Positions 1 through 7,392 of a stretch of DNA of 64,000 nucleotides are shown here, in pieces (the first letter of the stretch is position 1; each line of letters starts with the position of its first letter). Under the pieces are notes generated by a model that was not told the DNA's origin, made no database searches, and saw only the letters and a program-made list of their open reading frames with translations. Source of the stretch: an uncultured Lachnospiraceae bacterium (lineage in GTDB: Bacteria; Bacillota; Clostridia; Lachnospirales; Lachnospiraceae); assembly GCA_947631625.1 (NCBI GenBank), contig CANRMA010000003.1, positions 62,001 through 126,000 on the forward strand. Direction: 5' to 3'. The position numbers and the translations under genes are program-made.

Positions 1-833
1 TCTTTACGTATAGGCAGTCTCGCATTTTCAGACAGATATTGCGTCGTGCCGATAAGGGAGCCTGTGCTGCCTCCCTCATAAGTATCATATAATAAATACG
101 CCAGTCCGCCTGTTACCTCTTCTATGCTCGCTCCGCCGTCATAATTCAGGTTACAGGTCCCGCCTATCGTATATTCAAGTGAAAAACCTTTATCTCTAAG
201 CCCTGCATCTTCCAGAGCCGTATCTATCTCATCCAATAGTTCCTTGGTAGTATATAAGCCTTCGTCCACTTTGATCGAGGCCGTTTTGGTCTCTCCGTAT
301 GGAGTTTCTTTATATGAAATAATAAGTTCATTCTGACCGTCAACAACATAGTGCATCTGGTCATAATCCCAGTGTTTGTTTCCTTCAAACTGATAATAAG
401 GGAACTCATGATCCGCAAAAATATGCTGTTCGTTAAATACAGCCGCATCCGTCAGCCTGTCGATCTCTTTCTGAAGCTGCTCGAATTCCGACTGCATAAG
501 CGCCCTGTCCGCATCTGACCATGTACCGTTTAACGACTTGACTGAAAGTTCAGTCATCCTGTGAAGCATGGCGTGGACTTCTTCCAACGCCCCGTCTCCG
601 GTCTGAACCCATGAAATGCCGTCCTGAGCGTTTTCGGTTCCCTGATTAAGACCGCGTATCATTCTTCTCATAGTTTCTGAGATATGCAGTCCCGCCGCGT
701 CGTCTCCGGCTCTGTTTACCTTGTATCCGGAAGAAAGCTTCTCCATGGACTTCGCCTTGCTTACGCTGTGAATGCCAAGCATTCTTTCGGCATTGATACC
801 TGTAAGATTATGAGAAACAACATTGATACTCAT
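1..833 (-). CDS. Flagellin, N-terminal part (runs off the left edge)
   Basis: Flagellar filament subunit, exported and polymerised outside the cell. The first ~140 residues match the flagellin D0/D1 domain: MSINVVSHNLTGINAERMLG, KSMEKLSSGYKVNRAGDDAA, then AQDGISWVQTGDGALEEVH and a LMQSEFEQLQKEIDRLTD helix. About 277 codons are present with no stop, so the C-terminal D0/D1 part lies outside the window. After residue ~150 the sequence leaves the usual flagellin pattern (a region with FPYYQFEGNKHWDYDQM), which would be a surface-exposed variable domain. Start is the ATG at 833. It is preceded by an unusual ten-G run instead of a normal AGGAGG, and by a GCCGATAT sigma-D type -10 element about 130 bases upstream. 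Family identity is secure; the full length is unknown. Confidence 0.93.
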   Translation of the reverse strand, partial: MSINVVSHNLTGINAERMLGIHSVSKAKSMEKLSSGYKVNRAGDDAAGLHISETMRRMIRGLNQGTENAQDGISWVQTGDGALEEVHAMLHRMTELSVKSLNGTWSDADRALMQSEFEQLQKEIDRLTDAAVFNEQHIFADHEFPYYQFEGNKHWDYDQMHYVVDGQNELIISYKETPYGETKTASIKVDEGLYTTKELLDEIDTALEDAGLRDKGFSLEYTIGGTCNLNYDGGASIEEVTGGLAYLLYDTYEGGSTGSLIGTTQYLSENARLPIRK

Positions 834-842
834 CAGTTCCCA

Positions 843-852
843 CCCCCCCCCC
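843..852. repeat. Homopolymer tract (10 C on +, 10 G on the coding strand) in the flagellin leader
   Basis: Ten consecutive C, read as ten G on the flagellin strand and followed by TGGGAACTG and the start codon. The tract takes the place of the Shine-Dalgarno sequence. Homopolymers of this length are prone to slipped-strand length change, which would alter the spacing or strength of the ribosome site. Confidence 0.8.
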
Positions 853-954
853 GAAAAATTTATCTCTCATAATATTTTATTTATAACCGATCCGCCGAAA
901 AACCTTTATAAGCCTTTCCAAAAAAGTAAACGGTATTTAGCTACAATACGGTAT

Positions 955-970
955 ATTTAATATATCGGCA
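955..970 (-). promoter_or_regulatory. Sigma-D (sigma-28) type -10 element for flagellin
   Basis: The minus strand carries GCCGATAT at 969-962, the sigma-D -10 consensus used for flagellins in Gram-positives. The -35 (TAAA) is weak: only TTTA/TATA lies about 13-15 bases upstream. The leader to the ATG at 833 would be about 120 nt. Element seen in sequence; sigma assignment inferred. Confidence 0.6.
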
Positions 971-1049
971 AAAAAACTGAATTATAAAGTATATAAAAAA
1001 AATTATCAACAAAATTATTGATAATTTTTTAACAATATCTCATATATTT

Positions 1050-1811
1050 TCACTTCACGATACCACACAAATCCTTCACGACTTCACCAGCGATAATAAG
1101 TCCGGCCACCGACGGCACAAAGGCCACGCTGCCCGGTACGGCCCTTCTGCCGGTATGTTTGCGGACATCCCCTGAGGGACAACTGCAGTTATCACCGCAG
1201 TCATCCTCCATATACCCGACAGGCTTTATCGGCTCTTCCTCGGAATACACTACCTTCAATTTATCCACGCCGCGCTTTTTAAGCTCTCTGCGCATAACCT
1301 TCGCAAGCGGACACACTTTGGTCTCATATATATCCGCAACTCTGAACATACTCGCATCCAGCTTGTTTCCCGCGCCCATACTGCTTATGACCGGCACGTT
1401 TTTTTCTTTTGCTTTCATGATAAGTTCAATCTTGGCCGTGACAGTATCTACAGCGTCTACTATATAATCGTAATTTTCAAACGAAAAACCGTCTGCGTTC
1501 TCAGGCAAAAAGAAGCGCTTATGCGCCTTAACCTCCGCGTCGGGATTTATTTCAAGTATCCGCTCTTTCATCACATCGACCTTGTATCTTCCCACGGTTT
1601 TGTGTGTGGCTATTATCTGCCTGTTGAGGTTCGTCAGACAGACCTTGTCGTCATCGATCAGATCAAAGGCTCCTACTCCGCTTCGCACAAGCGCCTCGCA
1701 TACATAGCCTCCTACTCCTCCGATTCCAAAAACGGCGACTCTTGACGCCGCAAGCTTTTCCATTGCCTTTTCTCCAAGCAATAACTCCGTTCGTGAAAAT
1801 TGTGTAAGCAT
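1050..1811 (-). CDS. tcdA: tRNA threonylcarbamoyladenosine dehydratase (TcdA/YgdL, ThiF-E1 superfamily)
   Basis: ATP-dependent enzyme that cyclises t6A to ct6A at position 37 of ANN-decoding tRNAs; cytoplasmic. The N-terminal FSRTELLLGEKAMEKLAASR leads into the nucleotide-binding VAVFGIGGVGGYVCEALVRS Rossmann loop. DLIDDDKVCLTNLNRQ follows, then YIVDAVDTVTAK and the family's KVCPLAKVMRRELKKRGV segment. A Cys cluster (CGDNCSCPSG) near residue 210 is usual for clostridial members. About 253 aa, normal length. I chose the ATG at 1811 because GAGGT sits about 9 bases before it; the ATG three codons upstream is too close to that site. No operon partner; a 141-bp repeat element lies just upstream. 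MoeB/ThiF are alternatives, but overall pattern and length favour TcdA. Confidence 0.88.
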   Translation of the reverse strand: MLTQFSRTELLLGEKAMEKLAASRVAVFGIGGVGGYVCEALVRSGVGAFDLIDDDKVCLTNLNRQIIATHKTVGRYKVDVMKERILEINPDAEVKAHKRFFLPENADGFSFENYDYIVDAVDTVTAKIELIMKAKEKNVPVISSMGAGNKLDASMFRVADIYETKVCPLAKVMRRELKKRGVDKLKVVYSEEEPIKPVGYMEDDCGDNCSCPSGDVRKHTGRRAVPGSVAFVPSVAGLIIAGEVVKDLCGIVK

Positions 1812-1877
1812 ACGTATCATACCTCAGGTTTTCATTAATTGATATTATCTTTTCGCAATCATTTAACTATTAGGACA

Positions 1878-2018
1878 GGTAATTGCAAAACTCATTTTCA
1901 CAGCATAGAATTTAGTAAAAATATACAAATAAGGGGTGACTCTGCGTCCCCGCAACGGAACCCCGTTTTGTATATTTTTGCTAAATTCGGAAGCATATGA
2001 TAGTGTTTCGCAATTACC
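1878..2018 (+). mobile_element. 141-bp palindromic element, copy A (family 1)
   Basis: Non-coding element with inverted ends GGTAATTGC at 1878-1886 and GCAATTACC at 2010-2018. The core is a long imperfect hairpin: arms ATTTAGTAAAAATATACAAA and TTTGTATATTTTTGCTAAAT, with GGGGTGACTCTGCG opposite CGCAACGGAACCCC inside. It lies between tcdA and cysK, ending 8 bases from the cysK stop. Related copies lie at 35766, 44221 (inverted) and 46583. No open reading frame. Family name unknown to me. Confidence 0.85.
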
Positions 2019-2026
2019 CAACCCGC

Positions 2027-2965
2027 TTAATTATTGCCAAACAGCGGCGTTGACAAATATCTGTCGCCCGAATCGGGAAGCAGCGCAACTATGACCTTGC
2101 CTTTATTCTCCGGTCTTTTTGCAAGAATTGCCGCCGCTTTGAGGGCCGCGCCGGAAGATATTCCCACGAGAATACCCTCGCTGACCGCAAAAGCTTTGCC
2201 TTCGGCAAACGCATCTTCATTTTCTATCGGAATTATCTCGTCATATATTTTGGTATTAAGCACTTCCGGAACGAAGCCCGCGCCTATTCCCTGAATCTTG
2301 TGCGCGCCGGCATTTCCGGTGGAAAGTACAGGGCTGCCTGCGGGTTCAACCGCAACTACTTTTACATTGGGATTCTTTTCTTTTAAATATTCGCCAACGC
2401 CTGTAATCGTGCCGCCCGTACCTACGCCTGCTACGAAAATATCGACTTTACCGTCTGTCTGCTCCCAAATTTCGGGGCCTGTCGTCGCCTTATGAATAGC
2501 CGGGTTGGCGGGATTTACGAACTGTCCCAAGATTACCGCTCCGTCTATCTCGTTCTTTAACTCATCAGCTTTGGCAATGGCGCCCTTCATACCTTTGGCG
2601 CCTTCCGTAAGCACCAGTTCAGCGCCATATGCTTTTAAGAGATTTCTTCTTTCAACGCTCATTGTATCGGGCAGTGTAAGTATAGCCCTGTAACCCTTTG
2701 CGGCAGCCACCGCTGCAAGACCGATGCCCGTATTTCCGCTTGTAGGCTCTATTATGGTCGCTCCCGGCTTTAAAAGTCCCTTTTTCTCAGCGTCTTCGAT
2801 CATCGCCAGTGCTATACGGTCTTTTACCGAGCCTGCCGGATTCAGATACTCCAGTTTGGCAAGTATCGTGGCATCGGTAATACCGGCTTTTTTGGAATAT
2901 CCGTTCAGTTTAAGTATCGGTGTGTTTCCGATAAGTTCAAGCGCGCTTTCTTTAATCTTACTCAT
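2027..2965 (-). CDS. cysK: Cysteine synthase A (O-acetylserine sulfhydrylase)
   Basis: PLP enzyme making cysteine from O-acetylserine and sulfide; cytoplasmic homodimer. The PLP lysine is in NPAGSVKDR (about residue 47). The substrate loop is TSGNTG, the phosphate-binding loop [10 protein letters not shown], and the C-terminal [13 protein letters not shown] is the classic CysK ending. 312 aa, full length. Start is the ATG at 2965 behind AAGGAGG. It is monocistronic, with a strong sigma-A promoter (TTGACA, 17 bp, TATAAT) and a 26-bp box shared with the transsulfuration gene at 4466. This suggests common sulfur-dependent control with the two lyase genes next door. Confidence 0.96.
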   Translation of the reverse strand: MSKIKESALELIGNTPILKLNGYSKKAGITDATILAKLEYLNPAGSVKDRIALAMIEDAEKKGLLKPGATIIEPTSGNTGIGLAAVAAAKGYRAILTLPDTMSVERRNLLKAYGAELVLTEGAKGMKGAIAKADELKNEIDGAVILGQFVNPANPAIHKATTGPEIWEQTDGKVDIFVAGVGTGGTITGVGEYLKEKNPNVKVVAVEPAGSPVLSTGNAGAHKIQGIGAGFVPEVLNTKIYDEIIPIENEDAFAEGKAFAVSEGILVGISSGAALKAAAILAKRPENKGKVIVALLPDSGDRYLSTPLFGNN

Positions 2966-2985
2966 AATAATTCCTCCTTATTTTT

Positions 2986-3011
2986 AATTCCTAGTGTTTT
3001 AGTATGAATAG
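2986..3011 (-). promoter_or_regulatory. Putative sulfur-regulon operator in the cysK leader
   Basis: A 26-bp stretch aligns without gaps to 5718-5743 upstream of the transsulfuration gene. Shared core on the plus strand is TTCCTAGT, then eight variable bases, then TATGAATA. It lies about 22 bp downstream of the -10. The position suits a repressor of CymR type; the protein is inferred. Confidence 0.5.
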
Positions 3012-3032
3012 TAGGTATTGATTTATGATGTT

Positions 3033-3061
3033 ATTATAAATACTTACAAAGGCGTTGTCAA
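3033..3061 (-). promoter_or_regulatory. Sigma-A promoter of cysK
   Basis: Minus strand TTGACA (3061-3056), 17-bp spacer, TATAAT (3038-3033): both hexamers match consensus exactly. Confidence 0.85.
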
Positions 3062-3090
3062 TACATATTTATAATGTTTTTAAAACAATC

Positions 3091-3133
3091 TAAAAAAGCC
3101 CCTGCGGAATTAAATTTCCGCAAGAGCCTTTTT
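3091..3133 (-). terminator. Intrinsic terminator overlapping the end of the C-S lyase gene
   Basis: The last codons and stop of the lyase gene form the stem: GCGGAA and TTCCGC around ATTTAA, extended by GCTCTT against AGGGGC, followed by six T on the minus strand. Confidence 0.8.
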
Positions 3134-4294
3134 TATCCGTTCCAAAGCTTCCGTTAAAGTGCTTCTTGGACAGGCGGCATTGATGCGCTGGAAACCCGCG
3201 CCGCACTGTCCGAAGATCTTTCCGCTGTCCAGCCAGAGTCCGGCCTTGTGTATGATCAAATCTTCCAGTTCATCCGCATTAAGACCCGTTCCCCTGAAAT
3301 CCAGCCATATCAGATATGTTCCTTCATGTTCCGTCATATTTACGCCGGGAAGCTTTTCTTCCACATATTTCTTTGTAAATTCTATATTGTCCGCCACATA
3401 CTTATGCATTGCCTCATACCACTCGCCGCCCTTATCATAAGCGGCCTGCGCAGCCACCAGTCCAAGTATGCCAAGCTGACTCATGCCCGCCGCATCCATC
3501 TGTTTGCGGAACTTATGCCGCAGTTCCCTGTTCGGAATAAAAATATTGGACACCATCATGCTTGCCAGATTAAAGGTCTTGCTTGGCGAGGTACAGGTTA
3601 TGCTTATATCGGCGAACTCCTTTTTGATGCCCGCAAATACCGTATGTCTGCCTTTAAATACAAAATCCTGATGAATCTCATCGCAGACGATAGTTACATT
3701 ATGCTTAAGACAGATGTCTCCGAGTTTGGTTAGTTCCTCCTTACTCCATACGCGCCCTACCGGATTGTGCGGATTGCACAGGAAAAACAGCTTTATATTT
3801 TCGTCTGTTATTTTTTTCTCAAAGTCCTCGAAATCAATATGATAGCGGTTATCGCCGCCAAGATATAAATTACTGCTCACTACCTTTCTCCCGTTGTCTT
3901 TTATCACTTCGGAAAAAGGATAATAGACCGGCAGCTGTATGAGCACGCCCTCGCCCGGCTCGGTATAGGCTTTTACCGCCATTGCCAACGCAAAAACGAC
4001 TCCGGGAGTCTTGACTAGCCACTTTTCTTCTATATCCCAGTCGTGCCTGTTCTTCATCCAGCCCTTTACGGCTTCAAAATACGGCTCTCTCACGTCGCTG
4101 TATCCAAATACGCCGTGCTTTGTCCGCTCCACGATCGCCTCCTGCACATAGGAAGACGTCTCAAAGTCCATATCCGCCACCCACAGCGGCAGCACATCCG
4201 CAGGCAGGCCACGCTGCAGCGCAAAATCGTATTTCAGGCAGTCCGTATTTCTTCTATTGATAACTTTGTCAAAATCAAGATTTTTTTCAGCCAT
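3110..4294 (-). CDS. MalY/PatB family PLP aminotransferase (C-S beta-lyase)
   Basis: Fold-type I PLP enzyme of the MalY/PatB group, which cleaves cystathionine or cysteine beta C-S bonds. Visible motifs: LPLWVADMDFETSSYVQEAI, then FLCNPHNPVGRVWSKEEL (cofactor region), VCDEIHQDFVF, the Schiff-base lysine in TCTSPSKTFNLASM, and the C-terminal FQRINAACPRSTLTEALERI. 394 aa, normal length. Start at 4294 behind GCGGAGTG; that site sits in a degenerate last copy of the 36-bp repeat that runs from the end of the upstream gene. Probably co-transcribed with the transsulfuration gene at 4466-5632, giving a pair that could handle homocysteine/cysteine interconversion. The exact substrate cannot be read from sequence. 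Confidence 0.87.
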   Translation of the reverse strand: MAEKNLDFDKVINRRNTDCLKYDFALQRGLPADVLPLWVADMDFETSSYVQEAIVERTKHGVFGYSDVREPYFEAVKGWMKNRHDWDIEEKWLVKTPGVVFALAMAVKAYTEPGEGVLIQLPVYYPFSEVIKDNGRKVVSSNLYLGGDNRYHIDFEDFEKKITDENIKLFFLCNPHNPVGRVWSKEELTKLGDICLKHNVTIVCDEIHQDFVFKGRHTVFAGIKKEFADISITCTSPSKTFNLASMMVSNIFIPNRELRHKFRKQMDAAGMSQLGILGLVAAQAAYDKGGEWYEAMHKYVADNIEFTKKYVEEKLPGVNMTEHEGTYLIWLDFRGTGLNADELEDLIIHKAGLWLDSGKIFGQCGAGFQRINAACPRSTLTEALERIKKALAEI

Positions 4295-4305
4295 TATAGT
4301 ACACT

Positions 4306-4497
4306 CCGCTTTGGTAATAAATTAATTTTTAACATCTTTTTCTGCTTCTGCAATAAATTAATTCTTTACCTCTTTTTCCGCTTCGGCAAGAAATTAATTC
4401 TTTACCTCTTTTTCCGCTTCGGCAAGAAATTAATTCTTTACCTCTTTTTCCGCTTCGGCAAGAAGTTAATTTTTAGTCTCTTTTTCTGCTTCGGCAA
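4306..4497 (-). repeat. 36-bp tandem repeat grown from the 3' end and stop codon of the upstream gene
   Basis: The last 36 bases of the transsulfuration gene (encoding AEAEKETKN and TAA) are followed by three near-identical copies encoding AEAEKEVKN plus TAA, then a decayed copy reaching toward the next start codon. The unit is a multiple of three, so every copy keeps the same frame and ends in TAA. Core of the unit on the minus strand: GCCGAAGCGGAAAAAGAGG. Confidence 0.85.
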
Positions 4498-5632
4498 AAA
4501 CCTTGCCAAATTCATCTATAAGATCTTTTACGTCCTCAATCCCGACCGACAGTCTCAGCGTTTCCTCCGTAATTCCGTTCCTTTCGCGGATCTCCTTAGG
4601 AACATCCGCATGAGTCTGCGTCGTTGGATAGGTAATCAGCGTTTCGACACCGCCGAGACTCTCCGCATATTTAATCATACGCACATTTTTAAGAATTGCA
4701 AGCGCAAATTCTTTGCTTTCCAGCCGGAAAGTGAGCATTGAGCCGAAACCCCTCGCCTGCTTTTTCATGATCTCATAGCCCGGATGCTCCTCAAGCCCCG
4801 GATATATCACTTTTGTCACAGCTTTTTGTGTTTTCAGCCAGTGAGCTATCTCGATAGCATTCTGCTGCGCCTTCTCCATACGCACCGCAAGCGTCTTGAT
4901 GCCGCGCAGTATGAGCCAACTGTCTAACGGGGCCAGTCCCGAACCTGTCGTTTTAATAAGAAAGCGCAGTTTTTCACTGATATCCTCCCTGTCCGTAACC
5001 AGAAAGCCTGCCAGTGTGTCATTGTGGCCTCCGAGAAACTTCGTTCCACTGTGAACGACGATATCCGCGCCCAAATCCAGAGGATTCTGAAAATACGGTG
5101 AAAGAAAAGTATTGTCCACGATAAGCAGTATGTCGTGCTTTTTCGCTATTTTCGACACCGCTTCTATGTCAGTCACATTCATCATAGGATTGGTCGGCGT
5201 CTCTATGTATATAGCCTTGGTATTTTCATTTATGTATTTTTCCACATCTTCTTTATGGCAGTCAATACTTTTAAACGAAATTCCGTTCTTTTCTGATACA
5301 TTTTTGAAAAGTCTTATGCTCCCGCCATAAAGGTCTGCGTCCGCTATAATATGGTCGCCCGGACGAAAAAGCTCCATAAGCATTGCAACAGCCGCCATGC
5401 CTGAGGAAAAAGCCAACGCATCTATGCCGTTTTCCAGAGCTGCAACCACCTTTTCAAGCTGCTCTCTGGTAGGATTCTGCAGCCTGCTGTAATCATAGCC
5501 CGTACTGCAGCCCACGCCCGGATGCGCATAAGTGGCCGTCTGATATATCGGAAAGCTGATAGCCCCGTAATTATTGACCTTTCCTTCTTCTTCCTCCAAA
5601 TGTATACACTTCGTGCCCACTCCTCTTGACAT
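4466..5632 (-). CDS. Cys/Met metabolism PLP enzyme (cystathionine gamma-lyase / gamma-synthase / methionine gamma-lyase type)
   Basis: Transsulfuration-family PLP enzyme. Motifs: YDYSRLQNPTREQLEKVVAA near residue 50, FSSGMAAVAMLMELFRPGDH, YIETPTNPMMNVTDI, VDNTFLSPYFQNPLDLGADI, and the PLP lysine in HSGTKFLGGHND. 388 aa, full length. The C-terminus (EFGKVFAEAEKETKN) has seeded the downstream tandem repeat. Start ATG at 5632 behind GCGGAGG. The gene has its own consensus promoter and the box shared with cysK, and leads a two-gene unit with the MalY/PatB lyase. The subfamilies are hard to separate without a tree; the pairing with a beta-lyase and cysK suggests sulfur amino acid recycling. Confidence 0.88.
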   Translation of the reverse strand: MSRGVGTKCIHLEEEEGKVNNYGAISFPIYQTATYAHPGVGCSTGYDYSRLQNPTREQLEKVVAALENGIDALAFSSGMAAVAMLMELFRPGDHIIADADLYGGSIRLFKNVSEKNGISFKSIDCHKEDVEKYINENTKAIYIETPTNPMMNVTDIEAVSKIAKKHDILLIVDNTFLSPYFQNPLDLGADIVVHSGTKFLGGHNDTLAGFLVTDREDISEKLRFLIKTTGSGLAPLDSWLILRGIKTLAVRMEKAQQNAIEIAHWLKTQKAVTKVIYPGLEEHPGYEIMKKQARGFGSMLTFRLESKEFALAILKNVRMIKYAESLGGVETLITYPTTQTHADVPKEIRERNGITEETLRLSVGIEDVKDLIDEFGKVFAEAEKETKN

Positions 5633-5717
5633 AATTTTTCCTCCGCTACTATATGATAAACTGCTGCCGCTATCTGGCCGTCAATACACGGCCGTCGCTA
5701 AAAAGCATATAATTCCC

Positions 5718-5771
5718 ATTTCCTAGTATGCCTATATGAATAATTATATTGTCGGAGTGAAAATATGTCAA
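5718..5771 (-). promoter_or_regulatory. Promoter plus putative sulfur-regulon box for the transsulfuration operon
   Basis: TTGACA (5771-5766), 17-bp spacer, TATAAT (5748-5743). Directly after the -10 comes the 26-bp box 5718-5743 that aligns to the cysK leader box at 2986-3011 (TTCCTAGT, eight bases, TATGAATA on the plus strand). Confidence 0.7.
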
Positions 5772-6185
5772 TACCTGTTATTATAAATAGGACGAAAATA
5801 TAAATATTCTTTTCTGTTATCCGTCCGGAATATGCTCAATATAAACAATATAAGATTTTCCAAGTCACCGTTCTATTACTCCCATGACATTTTCAGCTTC
5901 TTATTTGACGCACACTCTAAAAGATACAAATCGATAAGTTATGTACAATACTTAGGACTCATATCTGGTTTTTATTTTCGCCACATTCAAATTTAAGCGC
6001 TTCCATAATATATTATAATTGTAATATGATTATATGCCAATGCGATTCTTTATTCACTTCATCAATTCATTTAACTGCAATAATATGCCTCAAAAGGATA
6101 TATACTTATTTTTGTATATAAATTTGATCTAAATTTACAGTTAGTAATATATAACTCTTGCAAACGCTATACATTAAAAGCATAA
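5772..6185. other. AT-rich stretch without a gene
   Basis: About 410 bases between the sulfur operon promoter and the HNH gene. I see no open reading frame, RNA gene or repeat. It probably belongs to the decayed island beside tRNA-Gly. Confidence 0.5.
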
Positions 6186-6725
6186 TCAAAGAGACTCTTT
6201 ATCTTTATAAATATGCTTTCTGTGATAAGTCATAAACGGCTTCATTTCATAAGACAAATTAATCTGTATATCACCGCTTATATTCATAAATTGTTGATTT
6301 TCAACAGACAGACTCTTAGATATAAGTATTTTACCTTTATTATCAAATGATATAAAACCACTGTCGAATAACTTATCGTGGTTTGGACACAGCAGCAAGC
6401 CATTATATCCATTAACTTTTTCTTTATTATCACTTTTTACCCATGGTTTTATATGACTGGCTGTCAAAAGTTCTTCTTCATCTATACCACATATACAACA
6501 CTTGCCATATTTGCATAGTAAAATCTTCCGAAAATCACTTTGATGGACTCGCGCTTTTATAACGGAAAGCCTGGTATCGCCTTCAAGATTTTCAATGTCT
6601 TTTTCTATATATTTAACATCTATATCCAAGCTTAGGTCTGAAAAATAAGCATAAATAAATTCAATACGAATATCCTTCTTTTCTCTTACGAAAAGTTGTA
6701 CCAAAACATGATATAATTTTATCAA
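6186..6725 (-). CDS. HNH endonuclease domain protein, probably 5'-truncated
   Basis: 179 codons with a C-terminal HNH domain: CKYGKCCICG (zinc-binding pair), then ASHIKPW (the H of the motif), NGLLLCPNHDKLFD (N and second H) and SGFISFDNKGKI. This C-terminal layout is typical of HNH_2-type domains that end restriction-enzyme-like proteins of ~300 aa. Only ~75 residues precede it here, no ATG is available (TTG at 6725 right after a stop) and no good ribosome site is visible, so I read it as the surviving 3' part of a larger gene. Clearly AT-richer than its neighbours and next to a recombinase relic and tRNA-Gly, which supports an acquired island. Confidence 0.6.
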   Translation of the reverse strand: MIKLYHVLVQLFVREKKDIRIEFIYAYFSDLSLDIDVKYIEKDIENLEGDTRLSVIKARVHQSDFRKILLCKYGKCCICGIDEEELLTASHIKPWVKSDNKEKVNGYNGLLLCPNHDKLFDSGFISFDNKGKILISKSLSVENQQFMNISGDIQINLSYEMKPFMTYHRKHIYKDKESL

Positions 6726-6841
6726 TTTTCATCCATCAATTCAACAATTATTCAATTACTTTATTTCTTCACCACCTTATAAATACAGATGCCTTTTCCA
6801 AAAACAGCATAGAAATAACAAGAATAATCTGCCAAGTTATT

Positions 6842-7030
6842 ACTATTCCTTATCTTTCAAGTCACAAAATACGATTCCGGGCGATGACTAAATTGTACGA
6901 ATGTGAGATAGATCAGGCACATATTCAACAGATAGCAGGACACTTAGACCCTGCAATAACAGACCATTACAAGCGGATATGCAGGTTATCCAATGTATAT
7001 GATGATAAGGTTAAAGAGCTGTTTAGCTGA
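6842..7030 (+). pseudogene. Tyrosine recombinase (phage-type integrase), C-terminal relic
   Basis: In frame from about 6842 to the TGA at 7028-7030, the sequence encodes HKIR (His/Arg box), then IQQIAGHLDPAITDHYKR, the GH box and catalytic Tyr of tyrosine recombinases, and a short tail ending KVKELFS. Only the last ~60 residues remain, with no start or ribosome site. It ends about 80 bases from the 3' end of tRNA-Gly, the usual position of an integrase at a tRNA-borne att site. Confidence 0.7.
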
Positions 7031-7064
7031 TTGTACTTACTTGTACTAAGTCCCTAAAATAAAA

Positions 7065-7108
7065 AATGAACGGAAATGCCCTATTTATCGGCATTTCCGC
7101 TACAATAA
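7065..7108 (-). terminator. Terminator after tRNA-Gly
   Basis: On the minus strand GCGGAAATGCC and GGGCATTTCCGT pair across GATAAATA, followed by a T-rich run (TCATTTTTTA). It lies directly downstream of the tRNA. Confidence 0.75.
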
Positions 7109-7112
7109 AAAG

Positions 7113-7185
7113 AGCGCGAGACGGGACTCGAACCCGCGGCCTCGACCTTGGCAAGGTCGCGCTCCACCAACTGAGCCACTCGCGC
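7113..7185 (-). tRNA. tRNA-Gly (anticodon GCC)
   Basis: 73-nt cloverleaf on the minus strand. Acceptor GCGCGAG pairs with CTCGCGC, the discriminator base is T, the anticodon loop TTGCCAA (anticodon 7152-7150) is closed by CGACC/GGTCG, and the T-arm is CGGGTTCGAGTCCCG. CCA is not encoded. The 3' end faces the integrase relic. Confidence 0.95.
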
Positions 7186-7261
7186 ATATCATCTGAAAGC
7201 AAACATTTTATACTGCTTTCTTTCAGACAATTAATAGCATACTATACTTAACTTCTTTTGT

Positions 7262-7385
7262 CAACCATAAAAATAAATTTATTTAAGAAATTTATTTAAG
7301 AAAATTATCTATTAAATTTATCTATGAAATTTATTTACTAAAATCATCTTTGAAATTTACTACAAAAAATTGTTTAAATTTTTAG
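7262..7385. repeat. AT-rich short-period repeat after the GH3 gene
   Basis: Degenerate tandem copies of AAATTTATTTAAG-like units (about 13-16 bp) fill the space between tRNA-Gly and the GH3 stop codon. No gene. Confidence 0.6.
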
Positions 7386-7392
7386 TACATCC

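Noticed and set aside
3110..4294. Calling the PLP enzyme an aspartate or general aminotransferase
   Set aside because: Motifs and context with cysK and a transsulfuration gene fit MalY/PatB C-S lyases.
6700..7200. att duplication of the tRNA-Gly 3' end
   Set aside because: No second copy of the tRNA end was seen between the HNH gene and the tRNA; the island border cannot be defined.
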